A DNA stretch of 64,000 nt from NCBI RefSeq assembly GCF_039822285.1, contig NZ_JBAJEY010000001.1:372001-436000 (forward strand), written 5' to 3'. A program made the translations under genes and the position numbers. The stretch comes from Thiofaba sp039822285. GTDB taxonomy: Bacteria > Pseudomonadota > Gammaproteobacteria > Halothiobacillales > Halothiobacillaceae. Shown here piece by piece: positions 46,005 through 55,819 of the stretch. The number at the start of each line of letters is the position of its first letter. Positions within the stretch are counted from its first letter, which is position 1. A model generated the notes under the pieces. It worked only from the letters and a program-made list of their open reading frames with translations, was not told where the DNA came from and made no database searches.

Positions 46005-46687
46005 TCCCGAATCAGCTGGTAACCCTGGCCGCGCACGGTCTGGATGCAGGAGCGCCCGTCGGAGAGGGTGCCGAGCTTGTGGCGCAGGCTACTCATGTGC
46101 ACATCGATGCTGCGGTCGAAGCGCGCCAACGGACGGCCAAGCCCCTGCTCGGACAGCTCGGCCTTGCTCACCACGCGCCCGGCGTGGCGCGCCAGCACCT
46201 CGAGCAGGTTGAATTCGGTGCCGGTCAGCTCGACCGGCTCGCCATGCCACGTGGCCTGGCGCCTTTCCGGCCACAGGCTGAGGGCGCCCACGATCAGCGA
46301 GCCGCCCGGGGCCAAGGGCTGGCTGCGGCGCAGGATGGCGCGGATGCGGGCAACCAGTTCGCGCGGGGTGCAGGGCTTGGGCACGTAGTCGTCTGCCCCC
46401 AGCTCCAGACCGACGATGCGGTCCACGTCGTCGCCACGGGCGGTGAGCATCAGCACGGGGATGCGGCTTTTCTCACGGATGGCACGCAGGGCGTCGATGC
46501 CGTTGAGACCGGGCATCATCACGTCCAGCACCACGAGGTCGAACGCGCCGGCCAGGGCCTCGCGCACGCCATCCTCACCGTTGTGCGCAACACCCACGGC
46601 AAAGCCCTCCTGGGCGAGGTATTCGCGCAGCAGGCCGGTCAGTTCGGTGTCGTCGTCGACCAAGAGGATGGAGGTTTTTGTCGTCAT
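46001..46687 (-). CDS. CpxR-like OmpR-family response regulator
   Basis: 228 aa. Receiver domain with the acidic pocket (ILLVDDDTEL), phosphorylation site D55 in LVVLDVMMPG and lysine in DDYVPKPC, then an OmpR-type winged helix (about 130-228, LLEVLARHAGRVVSKAELSEQGLG, SIDVHMSSLRHKLG). A perfect CpxR consensus box lies 104 bp upstream of its start, between it and a CpxP-like gene, which supports the CpxR assignment and autoregulation. Confidence 0.92.
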   Translation of the reverse strand: MTTKTSILLVDDDTELTGLLREYLAQEGFAVGVAHNGEDGVREALAGAFDLVVLDVMMPGLNGIDALRAIREKSRIPVLMLTARGDDVDRIVGLELGADDYVPKPCTPRELVARIRAILRRSQPLAPGGSLIVGALSLWPERRQATWHGEPVELTGTEFNLLEVLARHAGRVVSKAELSEQGLGRPLARFDRSIDVHMSSLRHKLGTLSDGRSCIQTVRGQGYQLIRE

Positions 46688-46751
46688 CTTCGTGAACAGG
46701 TCGGGGCCTCAGGGAGGGGATGGGACACGCCTTGGGATGGAGTCGATCATA

Positions 46752-46775
46752 GGGTGAACGCATCATGATTCACCC
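46752..46775. promoter_or_regulatory. Inverted repeat in the cpxR/cpxP-like intergenic region
   Basis: GGGTGAA, ten bases, TTCACCC: a perfect 7-bp inverted repeat just upstream of the response-regulator gene, separate from the CpxR box. Possibly a second regulator's site; nothing identifies the protein. Confidence 0.35.
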
Positions 46776-46790
46776 CCATTCAATGCCGTC

Positions 46791-46805
46791 TTTACCCAAC
46801 TTTAC
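46791..46805 (-). promoter_or_regulatory. CpxR-binding box
   Basis: TTTAC-N5-TTTAC on the plus strand, that is GTAAA-N5-GTAAA on the minus strand, an exact match to the E. coli CpxR consensus. It is in the 208-bp gap between the CpxR-like regulator and the CpxP/Spy-like gene and could serve both divergent promoters. Confidence 0.75.
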
Positions 46806-46895
46806 ACACCGGCAACGCCATTTAACGGTCGCCACCCCCAGACTTGCTCTCAGCGGGGCACACCCGCCCCGACACACAAGACGAGGTATCGCACC

Positions 46896-47342
46896 ATGAA
46901 AACGTCCATCCTCAAGAAGAGCCTGCTCGTTGCCGCCCTGGCCCTGCCGCTGACCGCCTTGGCCCTGCCCGGCGACGGTCTCTGTGATGGCCAGCGCCAC
47001 CACCACGCCCCAATGCACGGCAAGGGACACCACGACCATGGCCTACGCCATGTGCTGCACGACCTCGACCTGAACGACGCCCAGCGCGACCAGATCCGCA
47101 CGATCATGCAGGAGAACCGTCCTAAGATGCGAGAACTGGCAATGAAAATGCGCGAAAATCGCCTGGCCATGCGCCAGCTTGCTGCCGCCGACAACGTGGA
47201 CGAGACCCGGCTGCAGGAGCTGATTGCCCAGACCGCCCAGACCATGGGAGAGATGGCGGCACAGCGCGTGCGCATGCAGCACGCGATCCTCGCCGTGCTC
47301 ACCCCGGAGCAGCGCGAGGCCGCCCGGGCGAAGATGCAGTAA
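46896..47342 (+). CDS. CpxP/Spy-family periplasmic protein, histidine-rich
   Basis: 148 aa with a signal peptide (about 1-24, ending ALALP or just after). After it comes an HHHAPMHGKGHHDHGLRH metal-binding-like stretch (residues about 35-52), then an all-helical LTXXQ-type region (LNDAQRDQIRTIMQENRPKM and LTPEQREAARAKM). CpxP/Spy proteins are stress chaperones that sense envelope misfolding or metal. The histidine cluster suggests copper or zinc binding. It is divergent from the Cpx-like system and preceded by a CpxR box, so it is probably its target and feedback regulator. Confidence 0.87.
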   Translation: MKTSILKKSLLVAALALPLTALALPGDGLCDGQRHHHAPMHGKGHHDHGLRHVLHDLDLNDAQRDQIRTIMQENRPKMRELAMKMRENRLAMRQLAAADNVDETRLQELIAQTAQTMGEMAAQRVRMQHAILAVLTPEQREAARAKMQ

Positions 47343-47489
47343 CACGGGGCACGCCCGCCTCATCCGGGCGCAGACCAGGCACCCGCTCACGGAACCTGAG
47401 GAGGGTCGGAAACGGCCCCCCTGACCGCAGCGGTCGGACTCACGTACACTCATCACCATGGACCGCCCGGAAGACGGCTCCCCGAGGTC

Positions 47490-48902
47490 ATGATGAGAAC
47501 ACCATCCCCTCTCTGGATGATTACCGCTTTCGCTGCCCTCTCCGGCTGCGCCGTGGTCGGCCCCGACTATGCCCAGCCCGGGCTGCAGGCGCCTGCGCAG
47601 TGGCGCGGCCTGCCGCAAGGCGTGGCGACGGACGCCCCCGCCGATCCGCAACACCTCGCACAATGGTGGGAGCAGCTGCAGGAGCCGCTGCTCTCCGGGC
47701 TGATTCGCGATGCGCTCGCGCGCAACCTCGACCTGCGCACCGCGCAGGCGCGCCTGCGCGAGTCACGGGCGCGCGCCGAGCTGGCTGCGGCCGGCCTCTC
47801 CCCCACGCTGAATGCCTCGGCATCCGCGCGGCGAGGTGAGTCGAGCGCCGAGACGGGGCTTGGCACCACGCGCAACAGCTTCAGCGCGGGGTTCGACGCA
47901 CGCTGGGAGGCCGACATCTTCGGCGGCACCCGCCGCGGCATCGAGGCAGCCCAGGCGGATCTTGCGGCCAGCGAGGCGCGCCTGCACGCCACCCAGGTCA
48001 GCCTGGTGGCCGAGGTGGCGCGACTGTATGTCGACCTGCGCGCCGCCCAGGAGCGCCTGCGCATCGCCCACGACAACCTCGCCAGCCAGAGCGAAACCCT
48101 GCGTCTGACCGAGTGGCGCGCGCAGGCGGGACTGTCCAGCACCCTTGAGGTCGAGCAGGCCCGCGCCAGCCGCGAGCAGACCCGCGCCCAGATCCCGCTG
48201 CTTGAATCCAGCCTCAACGCCGCGAAGAACCGCCTGGCCATCCTACTGGGCGAGCAGCCCGGCGCGCTGCACGACCGGCTGGCCGCCCCCGGCCCCATTC
48301 CAGCCGCCCCCGCGCCGCTCGCCATCGGCATCCCCGCCGACACCCTGCGCCAACGCCCGGACGTGCGCGCCGCCGAGCGTCAGCTTGCCGCCGAGACCGC
48401 GCGCATTGGCCAGGCCGAGGCCGCCCGCTGGCCCACCCTCTCCCTGAGCGGATCGATCGGGCTGGATGCGCTGACCCTCGATGGGCTGACCAGCGGCGGG
48501 GCACTCGCCCGCTCCGCGCTGGCCAGTCTCGCCGCGCCGATCTTCGACGGCGGCCGCCTGCGCCGTCAGGTGGAGATCCAGCTTGCGGTGCGCGACCGGA
48601 CAGGCATCGCGCTCGAACAGGCCGTGCTGACCGCCCTGGAAGACGTGGAGAACGCCCTGATCGCCCTCGCCCGTGGCCGCGAGCGGGAAGTGGCGCTGGC
48701 GGAGGCCACCCGCGCTGCCCGTGCCGCAGCGGACCTCGCCCGCCAGCGCTACGCCAGTGGCATCATCGACTTCCAGACCGTGCTGACCACCGAGCGCAGC
48801 GTATTGTCACTCGAGGACAGCCTGGCCTCGGCGCGGGCCGAAACCACCCAGGCCCTGATCCAGTTGTACAAGGCCCTCGGCGGCGGCTGGTCCCCCGCAT
48901 GA
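47490..48902 (+). CDS. NodT-type outer-membrane efflux lipoprotein
   Basis: 470 aa with a lipoprotein signal (lipobox ALSGC, cysteine near residue 22) and two TolC-like repeats (about 60-260 and 270-465), with segments FDARWEADIFGGTRRGIEAA, IPADTLRQRPDVRAAERQL and YASGIIDFQTVLTTERSVL. It forms the outer-membrane channel. First gene of the operon that continues with macA and macB, and possibly also the missing channel for the RND pump at 38.3-42.6 kb. Confidence 0.93.
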   Translation: MMRTPSPLWMITAFAALSGCAVVGPDYAQPGLQAPAQWRGLPQGVATDAPADPQHLAQWWEQLQEPLLSGLIRDALARNLDLRTAQARLRESRARAELAAAGLSPTLNASASARRGESSAETGLGTTRNSFSAGFDARWEADIFGGTRRGIEAAQADLAASEARLHATQVSLVAEVARLYVDLRAAQERLRIAHDNLASQSETLRLTEWRAQAGLSSTLEVEQARASREQTRAQIPLLESSLNAAKNRLAILLGEQPGALHDRLAAPGPIPAAPAPLAIGIPADTLRQRPDVRAAERQLAAETARIGQAEAARWPTLSLSGSIGLDALTLDGLTSGGALARSALASLAAPIFDGGRLRRQVEIQLAVRDRTGIALEQAVLTALEDVENALIALARGREREVALAEATRAARAAADLARQRYASGIIDFQTVLTTERSVLSLEDSLASARAETTQALIQLYKALGGGWSPA

Positions 48903-48948
48903 GAGGGCCAGGCCCGGTGATGAATGATGATGCTGCAAGGATCAATGC

Positions 48949-50225
48949 ATGACTAATCCGACGCCCTCCCCCGACATTCAGCAGGTTCTGGGCCTGCAGA
49001 AGCCCCGCCAGCCGATGAGAACAGGCATCGTCATCATCCTTGTCCTGCTCCTGCTGGCCGCTGGAATCGCCTGGCTGGTGCTGCACCCGACGCAGGAATC
49101 CTCGGCGACGAACTACAGCACCACCCCGGCCGAGATGGGCCATCTCGTGGTCACGGTCTCCGCCACGGGCAATCTGCATCCGACCAACCAGGTGGACGTG
49201 GGCAGCGAGCTCTCGGGCACCATCCAGACGGTGCTGGTGCATGAGAACGACCGGGTGAGCAAAGGGCAGATCCTGGCCTGGCTGGACCCGAGCCGCCTGA
49301 AGGATCAGGTCGCCCTGTCCAGGGCGGCCCTCGCCTCGGCCGAGGCCCAGGTGCTGCAGACGAAGGCGACCGAGGACGAGGCCCGCGCCAACCTCAGCCG
49401 CCTGCGCGAGGTGGCCCGTCTCTCCGGTGGCAAGGTGCCCTCGAAGGCTGAACTGGACAATGCCGAGGCTGCCCTTGCCCGGGCACGCGCCAGCGTGGCG
49501 GCCGCCCACGCGGCCGTCGAGCAGGCCAGGGCGACGCTCAACTCGAACGAGACCAATCTGGCCAAGTCGGTCATCCGTTCACCCATCGACGGGGTGGTGC
49601 TGGCACGCAAGGTGGAGCCCGGCCAGACCGTGGCAGCCTCCCTCCAAGCCCCTGTGCTGTTCGTCCTGGCCGAGGACCTTGCCCGCATGGAGCTCCAGGT
49701 GGACGTGGACGAGGCCGACGTCGGCGAGGTCCGTGCGGGCCAGCAGGCCCGCTTCACGGTGGATGCCTACCGCAACCGCAGTTATCCCGCCACGGTGGTG
49801 CGGGTGAACTTCGGCTCGCAGGTCAAGGATGGCGTGGTGTCTTACCTGACCATCCTGCAGGTGGACAATGACGACCTGAGCCTGCGGCCCGGCATGACAG
49901 CCACGGCCGAGATCACCACCACCGCGCTGGAGAACGTGCTGCTGGTGCCCAACGCGGCCTTGCGCTTCAGCCCCGCGGCGGCCCCTGCCGCACCCAAGCC
50001 GGGCCTGCTCAGCGCCCTGGTCCCCCGTCCGTCGCGCAGCACCTCCTCGCGCGGCAGCGGCCAGGCTGCACGCAATGGCAAGCAACAGGTCTGGGTCGTG
50101 CATGACGGACGGCCGGTGCCTGTGGAGGTTCAGACCGGCGCGACCGACGGGCGCATGACCCAGATCACCGGCGGCGGGCTCAAGCCCGGGATGGAGGTCA
50201 TCACCGAAGCCTTGGCCACGAAGAA

Positions 50226-50229
<4 letters not shown>
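48949..50229 (+). CDS. macA: MacA-type periplasmic adaptor subunit
   Basis: 426 aa. One N-terminal transmembrane anchor (about 24-44), split lipoyl domain (GTIQTVLVHENDRVSKGQILAWL and SVIRSPIDGVVLARKVEPGQTV), alpha-hairpin (about 120-205), then beta-barrel and membrane-proximal domains. Works with the MacB ABC transporter and an outer-membrane channel. It overlaps the ATPase gene by four bases. A Ser/Arg-rich insertion near residues 355-380 is unusual but does not disturb the core. Confidence 0.93.
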
Positions 50230-50944
<715 letters not shown>

Positions 50945-50945
<1 letters not shown>

Positions 50946-52153
50946 TGCTGTGGAACACCCTGCTGCTTGCGCTGCGCTCGATCCGGCGCAACCTGATGCG
51001 ATCCTTCCTGACCATCCTCGGCATCGTCATCGGCGTCGCCGCGGTCATCACCATGGTGACCCTCGGCAATGGCGCCACGCAAGCCATCGCCGACCAGGTC
51101 GCAAGCCTTGGCAGCAATCTCCTGATCGTGCGCCCGGGACAGCGTCTCGGCCCCGGCAGCGACACCGCCGGTGCACCCAACTTCAGGCTGGCGGATGCCG
51201 AGGCCATCGCCGAGCAGATCAGCGCGGTACAGGCCGTGGCCCCCACCGTCAGCCGGGGGGTCACCGTGGTCTACGGGGCCAGGAACTGGTCCACGCCCAT
51301 CACCGGCAGCACCAACGCCTGGTTCCAGACCGGCAAGTGGACCCTGGCCAGCGGCCGCCCGTTCAATGAGGCGGAAGAGCGCGGCGGCAAGGCTGTGTGC
51401 GTGATCGGCGAGACGGTGCGGCGCGAGCTGTTCGGCGAGCAAAGCCCCGTGGGGCAAAACCTGCGGGTGAAGAATTTCTCCTGCGAGGTGATCGGGCTGC
51501 TGGTGAGCAAGGGCCAGTCGGCCTTCGGCTCGGACCAGGATGATGTGGTGGTCATGCCCCTGCGCACCGTGCAGCGGCGGCTGACCGGCACGCAAGACAT
51601 CACCGGCCTGCGCATCTCGGTGAGGGAAGGCGCATCGATCGACCAGGCCAAGAAACAGGTCGTGCTGCTGTTGCGCGAACGACGCGGGATCACGCCGAAT
51701 GAGGATGACAATTTCAGCGTGCTCGACACCCGTCAGATCACCGAGACCCTCTCCGGCACGACGCGCGTCATGACCACCCTGCTCGGCGCGGTGGCGGCGG
51801 TCAGCCTGCTGGTCGGCGGCATCGGCATCATGAACATCATGCTGGTGTCGGTCACCGAGCGCACGCGCGAGATCGGTATCCGCCTGGCCATCGGCGCGCT
51901 GGAGCGCGAGGTGCTCTTGCAGTTCCTGATCGAGGCGGTGGTGCTGTCCTCGCTCGGCGGACTGGTCGGCATCCTGCTCGCCACCGGGGCATCGATCGGG
52001 CTCGCCCAGCTGATGAAGGTGCCCTACATCTTCAACCTCGGCATCAACCTGCTCGCCTTTCTGTTCTCAGCCGCCATCGGCGTGATCTTCGGCTTCTTCC
52101 CCGCCCGCCGTGCGGCCAGGCTGGATCCGATCGAGGCCTTGCGGCACGAATGA
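50945..52153 (+). CDS. macB: MacB-type ABC transporter permease
   Basis: 402 aa with an N-terminal transmembrane helix (about 20-42), a large periplasmic MacB_PCD domain (about 45-245) and three C-terminal helices (FtsX-like, about 275-400), with VGGIGIMNIMLVSVTERTREIGIRLAIGA as the coupling signature and the C-terminal FGFFPARRAARLDPIEALRHE. The natural substrate of such pumps ranges from macrolides to peptides and lipids; unknown here. Confidence 0.95.
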
Positions 52154-52165
52154 ACACGCCTCGGC

Positions 52166-53152
52166 TCACAACGCATTCGGGCACGGCTCGCCACGCTCGA
52201 GGCGGGCAAGGTTGCCCAGCGTCGTTTCGGCGATCGCCGTGAGGGCCTCGCGGGTGAAAAATCCCTGATGGGAGGTGACGAGTACGTTGGGGAAGGTCAA
52301 CAGGCGCTCGAGCAGGTCGTCCTGGATGATCTCGTTGGAGTGATCCTCGAAGAAGAGATGCTCTTCCTGTTCGTACACATCCAACCCCAGAGCGCCGATG
52401 TGACCGTTCTTGAGACCGGCGATGATGGCCTGCGTATCGATCAATGCCCCGCGTCCGGTATTGATCAGCATCACCCCGCGCTTCATGCGCGGGATGCTGT
52501 GCACATCGATCATGTGGCGTGTCTCCGGCGTCAGCGGGCAGTGCAGGCTGATGATGTCGCTCTCGGCGAGCAGGGTGTCGCGGTCGACATAACGCATGCC
52601 AAGCGCAAGGCAGTCCGGGTTTTCCTGCAGGTCTGCCCCGAGCAGCACGCAGCCGAAACCATGGAGGATACGGGCCAGCACCGCGCCGATGCGCCCGGTG
52701 CCGACGATGCCGACCGTCTTGCCGTGCATGTCGAAGCCGAGCAGGCCGTTGAGGGCGAAATTCCCCTCCCGCACGCGGTTGTAGGCGCGGTGGGTGTGGC
52801 GGTTGAGGGTCAGCATCAGCGCAACGGCATGCTCCGCCACCGCATGGGGCGAATAGGCCGGCACACGCACCACCTGGATGCCGAGCGCCCGCGCCGCGGC
52901 AAGGTCGACGTTGTTGAAGCCCGCACAGCGCAGGGCCACCACCCGTACCCCCTCCCCCACGAGGCAACGCAACAGGTGCTCGTCCAGTTGGTCGTGGACG
53001 AACACGCAGACGGCCTCGAACCCTTCTGCCAGGCCGCAGGTCTGCGGGGTCAGGGCAGCCTCGAAGAACTCCAGCTGATGGCCATGCGCGGCATTCGCGC
53101 TGATCAGGCTGTCGCGGTCGTAGGGTTTGCTGCTGAAGACGGCAACGCGCAT
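52166..53152 (-). CDS. D-2-hydroxyacid dehydrogenase (LdhA-type D-lactate dehydrogenase)
   Basis: 328 aa from ATG 53152 (MRVAVFSSKPYDRDSL), the same length as E. coli LdhA. NAD-binding motif GIVGTGRIGAVLARIL (about 150-165), catalytic arginine in NTGRGALIDTQ, glutamate near EQEEHLFFEDHS and histidine in VTSHQGFFTREAL. Reduces pyruvate to D-lactate with NADH during fermentation, probably. Overall pattern is closest to LdhA rather than to glycerate or phosphoglycerate dehydrogenases. Convergent with macB. Confidence 0.92.
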   Translation of the reverse strand: MRVAVFSSKPYDRDSLISANAAHGHQLEFFEAALTPQTCGLAEGFEAVCVFVHDQLDEHLLRCLVGEGVRVVALRCAGFNNVDLAAARALGIQVVRVPAYSPHAVAEHAVALMLTLNRHTHRAYNRVREGNFALNGLLGFDMHGKTVGIVGTGRIGAVLARILHGFGCVLLGADLQENPDCLALGMRYVDRDTLLAESDIISLHCPLTPETRHMIDVHSIPRMKRGVMLINTGRGALIDTQAIIAGLKNGHIGALGLDVYEQEEHLFFEDHSNEIIQDDLLERLLTFPNVLVTSHQGFFTREALTAIAETTLGNLARLERGEPCPNAL

Positions 53153-53234
53153 GGGACAAGGCTCCAGTCGATGCATGCGGAAAAGCTTGCCTTAGCTTAA
53201 CGCGGCTTGCGTGACGCCGTCGTGATGCAGTGCT

Positions 53235-53579
53235 TCAGGCCGTGAGCAGGGTGATCGTCGCCTCGGCGGTGACCTTGTCGATGCGGATGAGAACCTCGCT
53301 GTACTCCGGCAGGTCGCTCAGGGGGGTGGGATCATCCACGCAGGCGCAACCGGCAATGATGCTGGTATAGAACAGGCCAGCCTTCACCTCGATGGCGTCA
53401 AACGTCTCGGACGTGGAAATGACACGCACCTGGAGGTTTTCGCCACTGGTGAAGTTGCCATGGGCGAGCCCCTGCTGCAGGGGCAGGTGCTCGACCCCGA
53501 GCTGCCGGACCTCGTCCTTCAGGACATCGTTGAAGGCGGGCGTTCCCCAGGCCGCCAGGGCCTTGCTCAGTTGGGGCAT
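53235..53579 (-). CDS. Conserved 114-aa protein of unknown function, paralogue 1
   Basis: 114 aa from ATG 53579 (MPQLSKALAAWGTPAFNDVL). Features: GTPAF near the start, a PLQQGLAHGNF motif, a Cys-x-Cys pair in IIAGCACVDDPTPLSDLPEY, and an IRIDKVTAEATI end. The same architecture is found in the gene at 54835, with identical length, so the two are paralogues. No known catalytic domain is visible; the CxC could bind metal or form a disulfide. Confidence 0.75.
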   Translation of the reverse strand: MPQLSKALAAWGTPAFNDVLKDEVRQLGVEHLPLQQGLAHGNFTSGENLQVRVISTSETFDAIEVKAGLFYTSIIAGCACVDDPTPLSDLPEYSEVLIRIDKVTAEATITLLTA

Positions 53580-53613
53580 GTCACATTCTCCTTCTTCCGG
53601 TACGGCCGGAACG

Positions 53614-53802
53614 TCAGACCGGAGGCTCCTGCCTGGGTTGATCGGCGTCCTGCCGGCTCCATATCGCATAGCACTCGAGGCCGCAGAAATACATGACGTA
53701 TTCGACCGCCTCCACGTTTTTGGACTCGGAGGCGGGAATCTCCTTGAGGCATACCTCGCACTTCACCATCTCCGGATCGACCGAGCTTCTTGGATAGAGC
53801 AT
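53614..53802 (-). CDS. Small four-cysteine zinc-finger-like protein (DUF3330-like)
   Basis: 62 aa from ATG 53802 with AGGAG seven bases upstream. It contains CEVC, then FCGLEC about 25 residues later (MVKCEVCLKEIP and VMYFCGLECYAIW), a likely Zn-ribbon. The pattern resembles the DUF3330 proteins known from mercury-resistance transposons, but no mer genes are nearby. It is 34 bp upstream of paralogue 1 on the same strand and could be co-transcribed with it. Confidence 0.65.
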   Translation of the reverse strand: MLYPRSSVDPEMVKCEVCLKEIPASESKNVEAVEYVMYFCGLECYAIWSRQDADQPRQEPPV

Positions 53803-54285
53803 GGCTGTGCTCCTGCTTCGGATCGAACGGGTTGCAAGGCCGTCCTGGCAGCCGCTTGACCATCTCCCTGTCGGAGCGCCCGGCGTTCGAACCCGGGCGG
53901 CATGATGCGCGATGCGGGCGGTAGAGGGGGCATCGGCCCGCACTACGGAGGGGCATGGGACCTACCCCTGTCATTCATCAGTATAGGAGGTGGAAGGCCC
54001 TGCTGCGCCCCCTGATCCGACTTGCCCCAGGGCAATTGCATGAACCTATTTCATCGGTCTGGACGCTCGCGTAGGAGCGGCGCCCTCGCCGCGATAGGTC
54101 AGCCCTGAACGGGCTATCGGCCCGAGGACGGGCCTCCTACAGCCAACGAGAGCAAGGATGCCCCCTCGCACGCTGGATTTTCAACTTGTGCGATCGCTCC
54201 ACGCCTTCATGCGATTGCCCTGCGGCTTGCCCATTCAGGGGGCATCCGCTAAGACATGAGAGTGAATCCCTCCGAGGATGAAGCC
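53803..54285. other. Repeat-containing intergenic region
   Basis: 483 bp between the divergent DUF3330-like gene and the flavin reductase gene. It contains the repeat at 54066-54201 and no supported gene. A TTCGAACC-like sequence at 53885-53895 resembles a tRNA T-arm but lacks the remaining tRNA structure. Confidence 0.5.
54066..54201 (+). repeat. REP-type repeat with tail, uninterrupted copy
   Basis: Begins CTCGCGTAGGAG, has the palindrome ending CTCCTAC with core stem GGCCCG / CGGGCC and loop AGGA (54119-54134), then a tail with GCACGCTGGATTTTC and CTTGTGCGATCGCTCCA. The same order of segments on the minus strand at 19578-19881 is split by the 162-bp element, so this copy represents the empty site. 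Confidence 0.75.
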
Positions 54286-54819
54286 ATGAAACGGGAACTG
54301 CCCCTGGCCGACGTCTACACCGTACTCGAGCCCGGCCCAGTCGTGCTGCTCAGCACCTCACGCCAAGGCGTGGCGAACGTGATGACCATGTCCTGGCACG
54401 TGATGATGGAGTTCGAGCCGCCGCTGGTGGGCTGCGTCGTCAGCGAAACCAGCCACTCCTTTGCCGCGCTCGAGGAGACCGGTGAATGCGTGCTGAACGT
54501 GCCGACGGTGGAGCTGGCCGACAAGGTGGTGTCCTGCGGCAATGCCTCCGGCCGCACGGTGGACAAGTTCAAGGCCTTCGGCCTGACCGCGAAACCGGCC
54601 GCCAAGGTGGCCGCGCCGCTGGTCGGGGAATGCTACGCGAACCTCGAATGCCAAGTGAGGGATCGCCAGATGGTCACCCCCTACAACTTCTTCGTGCTGG
54701 AGGTGGTCAAGGCCTGGCACGACCCGGCCGTCACCCGGCCGGAGACCCTGCATCACCGTGGCTACGGCCGGTTCATGGTGGCGGGCAGGGAGATCGTCCT
54801 GCCCTCGGCGATGCGCTGA
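54286..54819 (+). CDS. Flavin reductase family protein (FMN-binding split barrel)
   Basis: 177 aa from ATG 54286, which has GAGG upstream; an ATG ten codons earlier lacks one. Segments VVLLSTSRQGVANVMTMSWH, LVGCVVSETSHSFAALEETGECVLNVP and KAFGLTAKPAAKV fit flavin reductase-like proteins that bind FMN. Partner and substrate unknown. It sits between the two 114-aa paralogues. Confidence 0.85.
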   Translation: MKRELPLADVYTVLEPGPVVLLSTSRQGVANVMTMSWHVMMEFEPPLVGCVVSETSHSFAALEETGECVLNVPTVELADKVVSCGNASGRTVDKFKAFGLTAKPAAKVAAPLVGECYANLECQVRDRQMVTPYNFFVLEVVKAWHDPAVTRPETLHHRGYGRFMVAGREIVLPSAMR

Positions 54820-54834
54820 CCCTTGCGGACGGCT

Positions 54835-55179
54835 TCACTCCGGCGCCAGGCCGACCTTCGCCTCAGCCGTCGTCCGGTCGATGTCGATCAGCAACTCGAC
54901 GTATTCCGACATCACGCTCAAGGGGTTGGGCTCCTCGCTGCAATTGCAGCCGGTGGTGATGCTGGAATAGTGCACCGCCGCGCGGATGCGCGGGCCGGTC
55001 ATGCCCTCTTCCAGCGCGAGGATGCCGATGTTCACGTCATCCAGCAGCGCCACCGTGCCATAGGTCAGGCCGAGTTGCAGCGGGCGGGACAGGGCATCCT
55101 GCCGCAGCAGTTCGTCACGCAGGACGTCCTTGAACCCCGGGGTGCCCAAGGCCTGCAGGGCAGCTTCGAGTCTCACCAT
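54835..55179 (-). CDS. Conserved 114-aa protein of unknown function, paralogue 2
   Basis: 114 aa from ATG 55179 (MVRLEAALQALGTPGFKDVL), the same length and layout as the gene at 53235: GTPGF, RPLQLGLTYGT, a Cys-x-Cys in ITTGCNCSEEPNPLSVMSEY, and an IDIDRTTAEAKV end. It starts eight bases downstream of the folE stop and is convergent with the flavin reductase gene. Function unknown. Confidence 0.75.
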   Translation of the reverse strand: MVRLEAALQALGTPGFKDVLRDELLRQDALSRPLQLGLTYGTVALLDDVNIGILALEEGMTGPRIRAAVHYSSITTGCNCSEEPNPLSVMSEYVELLIDIDRTTAEAKVGLAPE

Positions 55180-55187
55180 GGCCGCCC

Positions 55188-55730
55188 TCACTTGCCGATC
55201 AGGCTGAGAAATTCCATCCGCGTGCCACGGTCCTCGCGGAAACGGCCAAGCATCATGGAGGTGGTGGTCCAGGAGTTCTGCTTCTCCACCCCGCGCATCA
55301 TCATGCAGAAGTGCTGCGCCTCCACAACCACGGCCACGCCCTTGGCGCCGGTCACCTGGAGGATCGCCTCGGCGATCTGGCGGGTCATGTTCTCCTGGAT
55401 CTGCAGGCGGCGGGCGAACATCTCGACGATGCGGGCCACCTTGGACAGGCCGAGCACCTTGCCGCTCGGCAGGTAGCCGACGTGCACCTTGCCGACGATC
55501 GGCAGCAGGTGGTGTTCGCAAAGCGAATAGAGCTCGATATCCTTGACGATCACCATCTCGTCGTTGTCGGAGTCGAACAGCGCGCCGCCCACCACCTGCT
55601 CGAGCGTCTCGTGGTAGCCCTTGGTGAGAAACTCCATCGCCTTGGCGGCGCGTCTGGGCGTGTCGCGCAGGCCATCGCGGCTCAGGTCCTCCCCCACGGC
55701 GCCGAGAATGGCCTCGTAATGCTTTTCCAT
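55188..55730 (-). CDS. folE: GTP cyclohydrolase I
   Basis: 180 aa from ATG 55730 (MEKHYEAILGAVGEDL). First step of tetrahydrofolate synthesis: GTP to 7,8-dihydroneopterin triphosphate. Zinc ligands C71 and H74 in LYSLCEHHLLP and C142 in EAQHFCMMMRGVEKQ, plus KVLGLSKVARIV and the QENMTRQIA segment. A complete type IA (zinc) enzyme. It complements the pabBC genes in supplying folate. Confidence 0.97.
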   Translation of the reverse strand: MEKHYEAILGAVGEDLSRDGLRDTPRRAAKAMEFLTKGYHETLEQVVGGALFDSDNDEMVIVKDIELYSLCEHHLLPIVGKVHVGYLPSGKVLGLSKVARIVEMFARRLQIQENMTRQIAEAILQVTGAKGVAVVVEAQHFCMMMRGVEKQNSWTTTSMMLGRFREDRGTRMEFLSLIGK

Positions 55731-55819
55731 CAATCCGCTCTCCGCTTTACCATGTGGCGAGTGTACCAGAGGGAAACACCCGGGTTTCCCCGCACTCCAC
55801 CAAGGTTGTCCCGCCGCGT

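Noticed and set aside
53880..53905. T-arm-like sequence (GTTCGAACC) suggesting a tRNA
   Set aside because: No matching acceptor, D or anticodon stems could be found around it.
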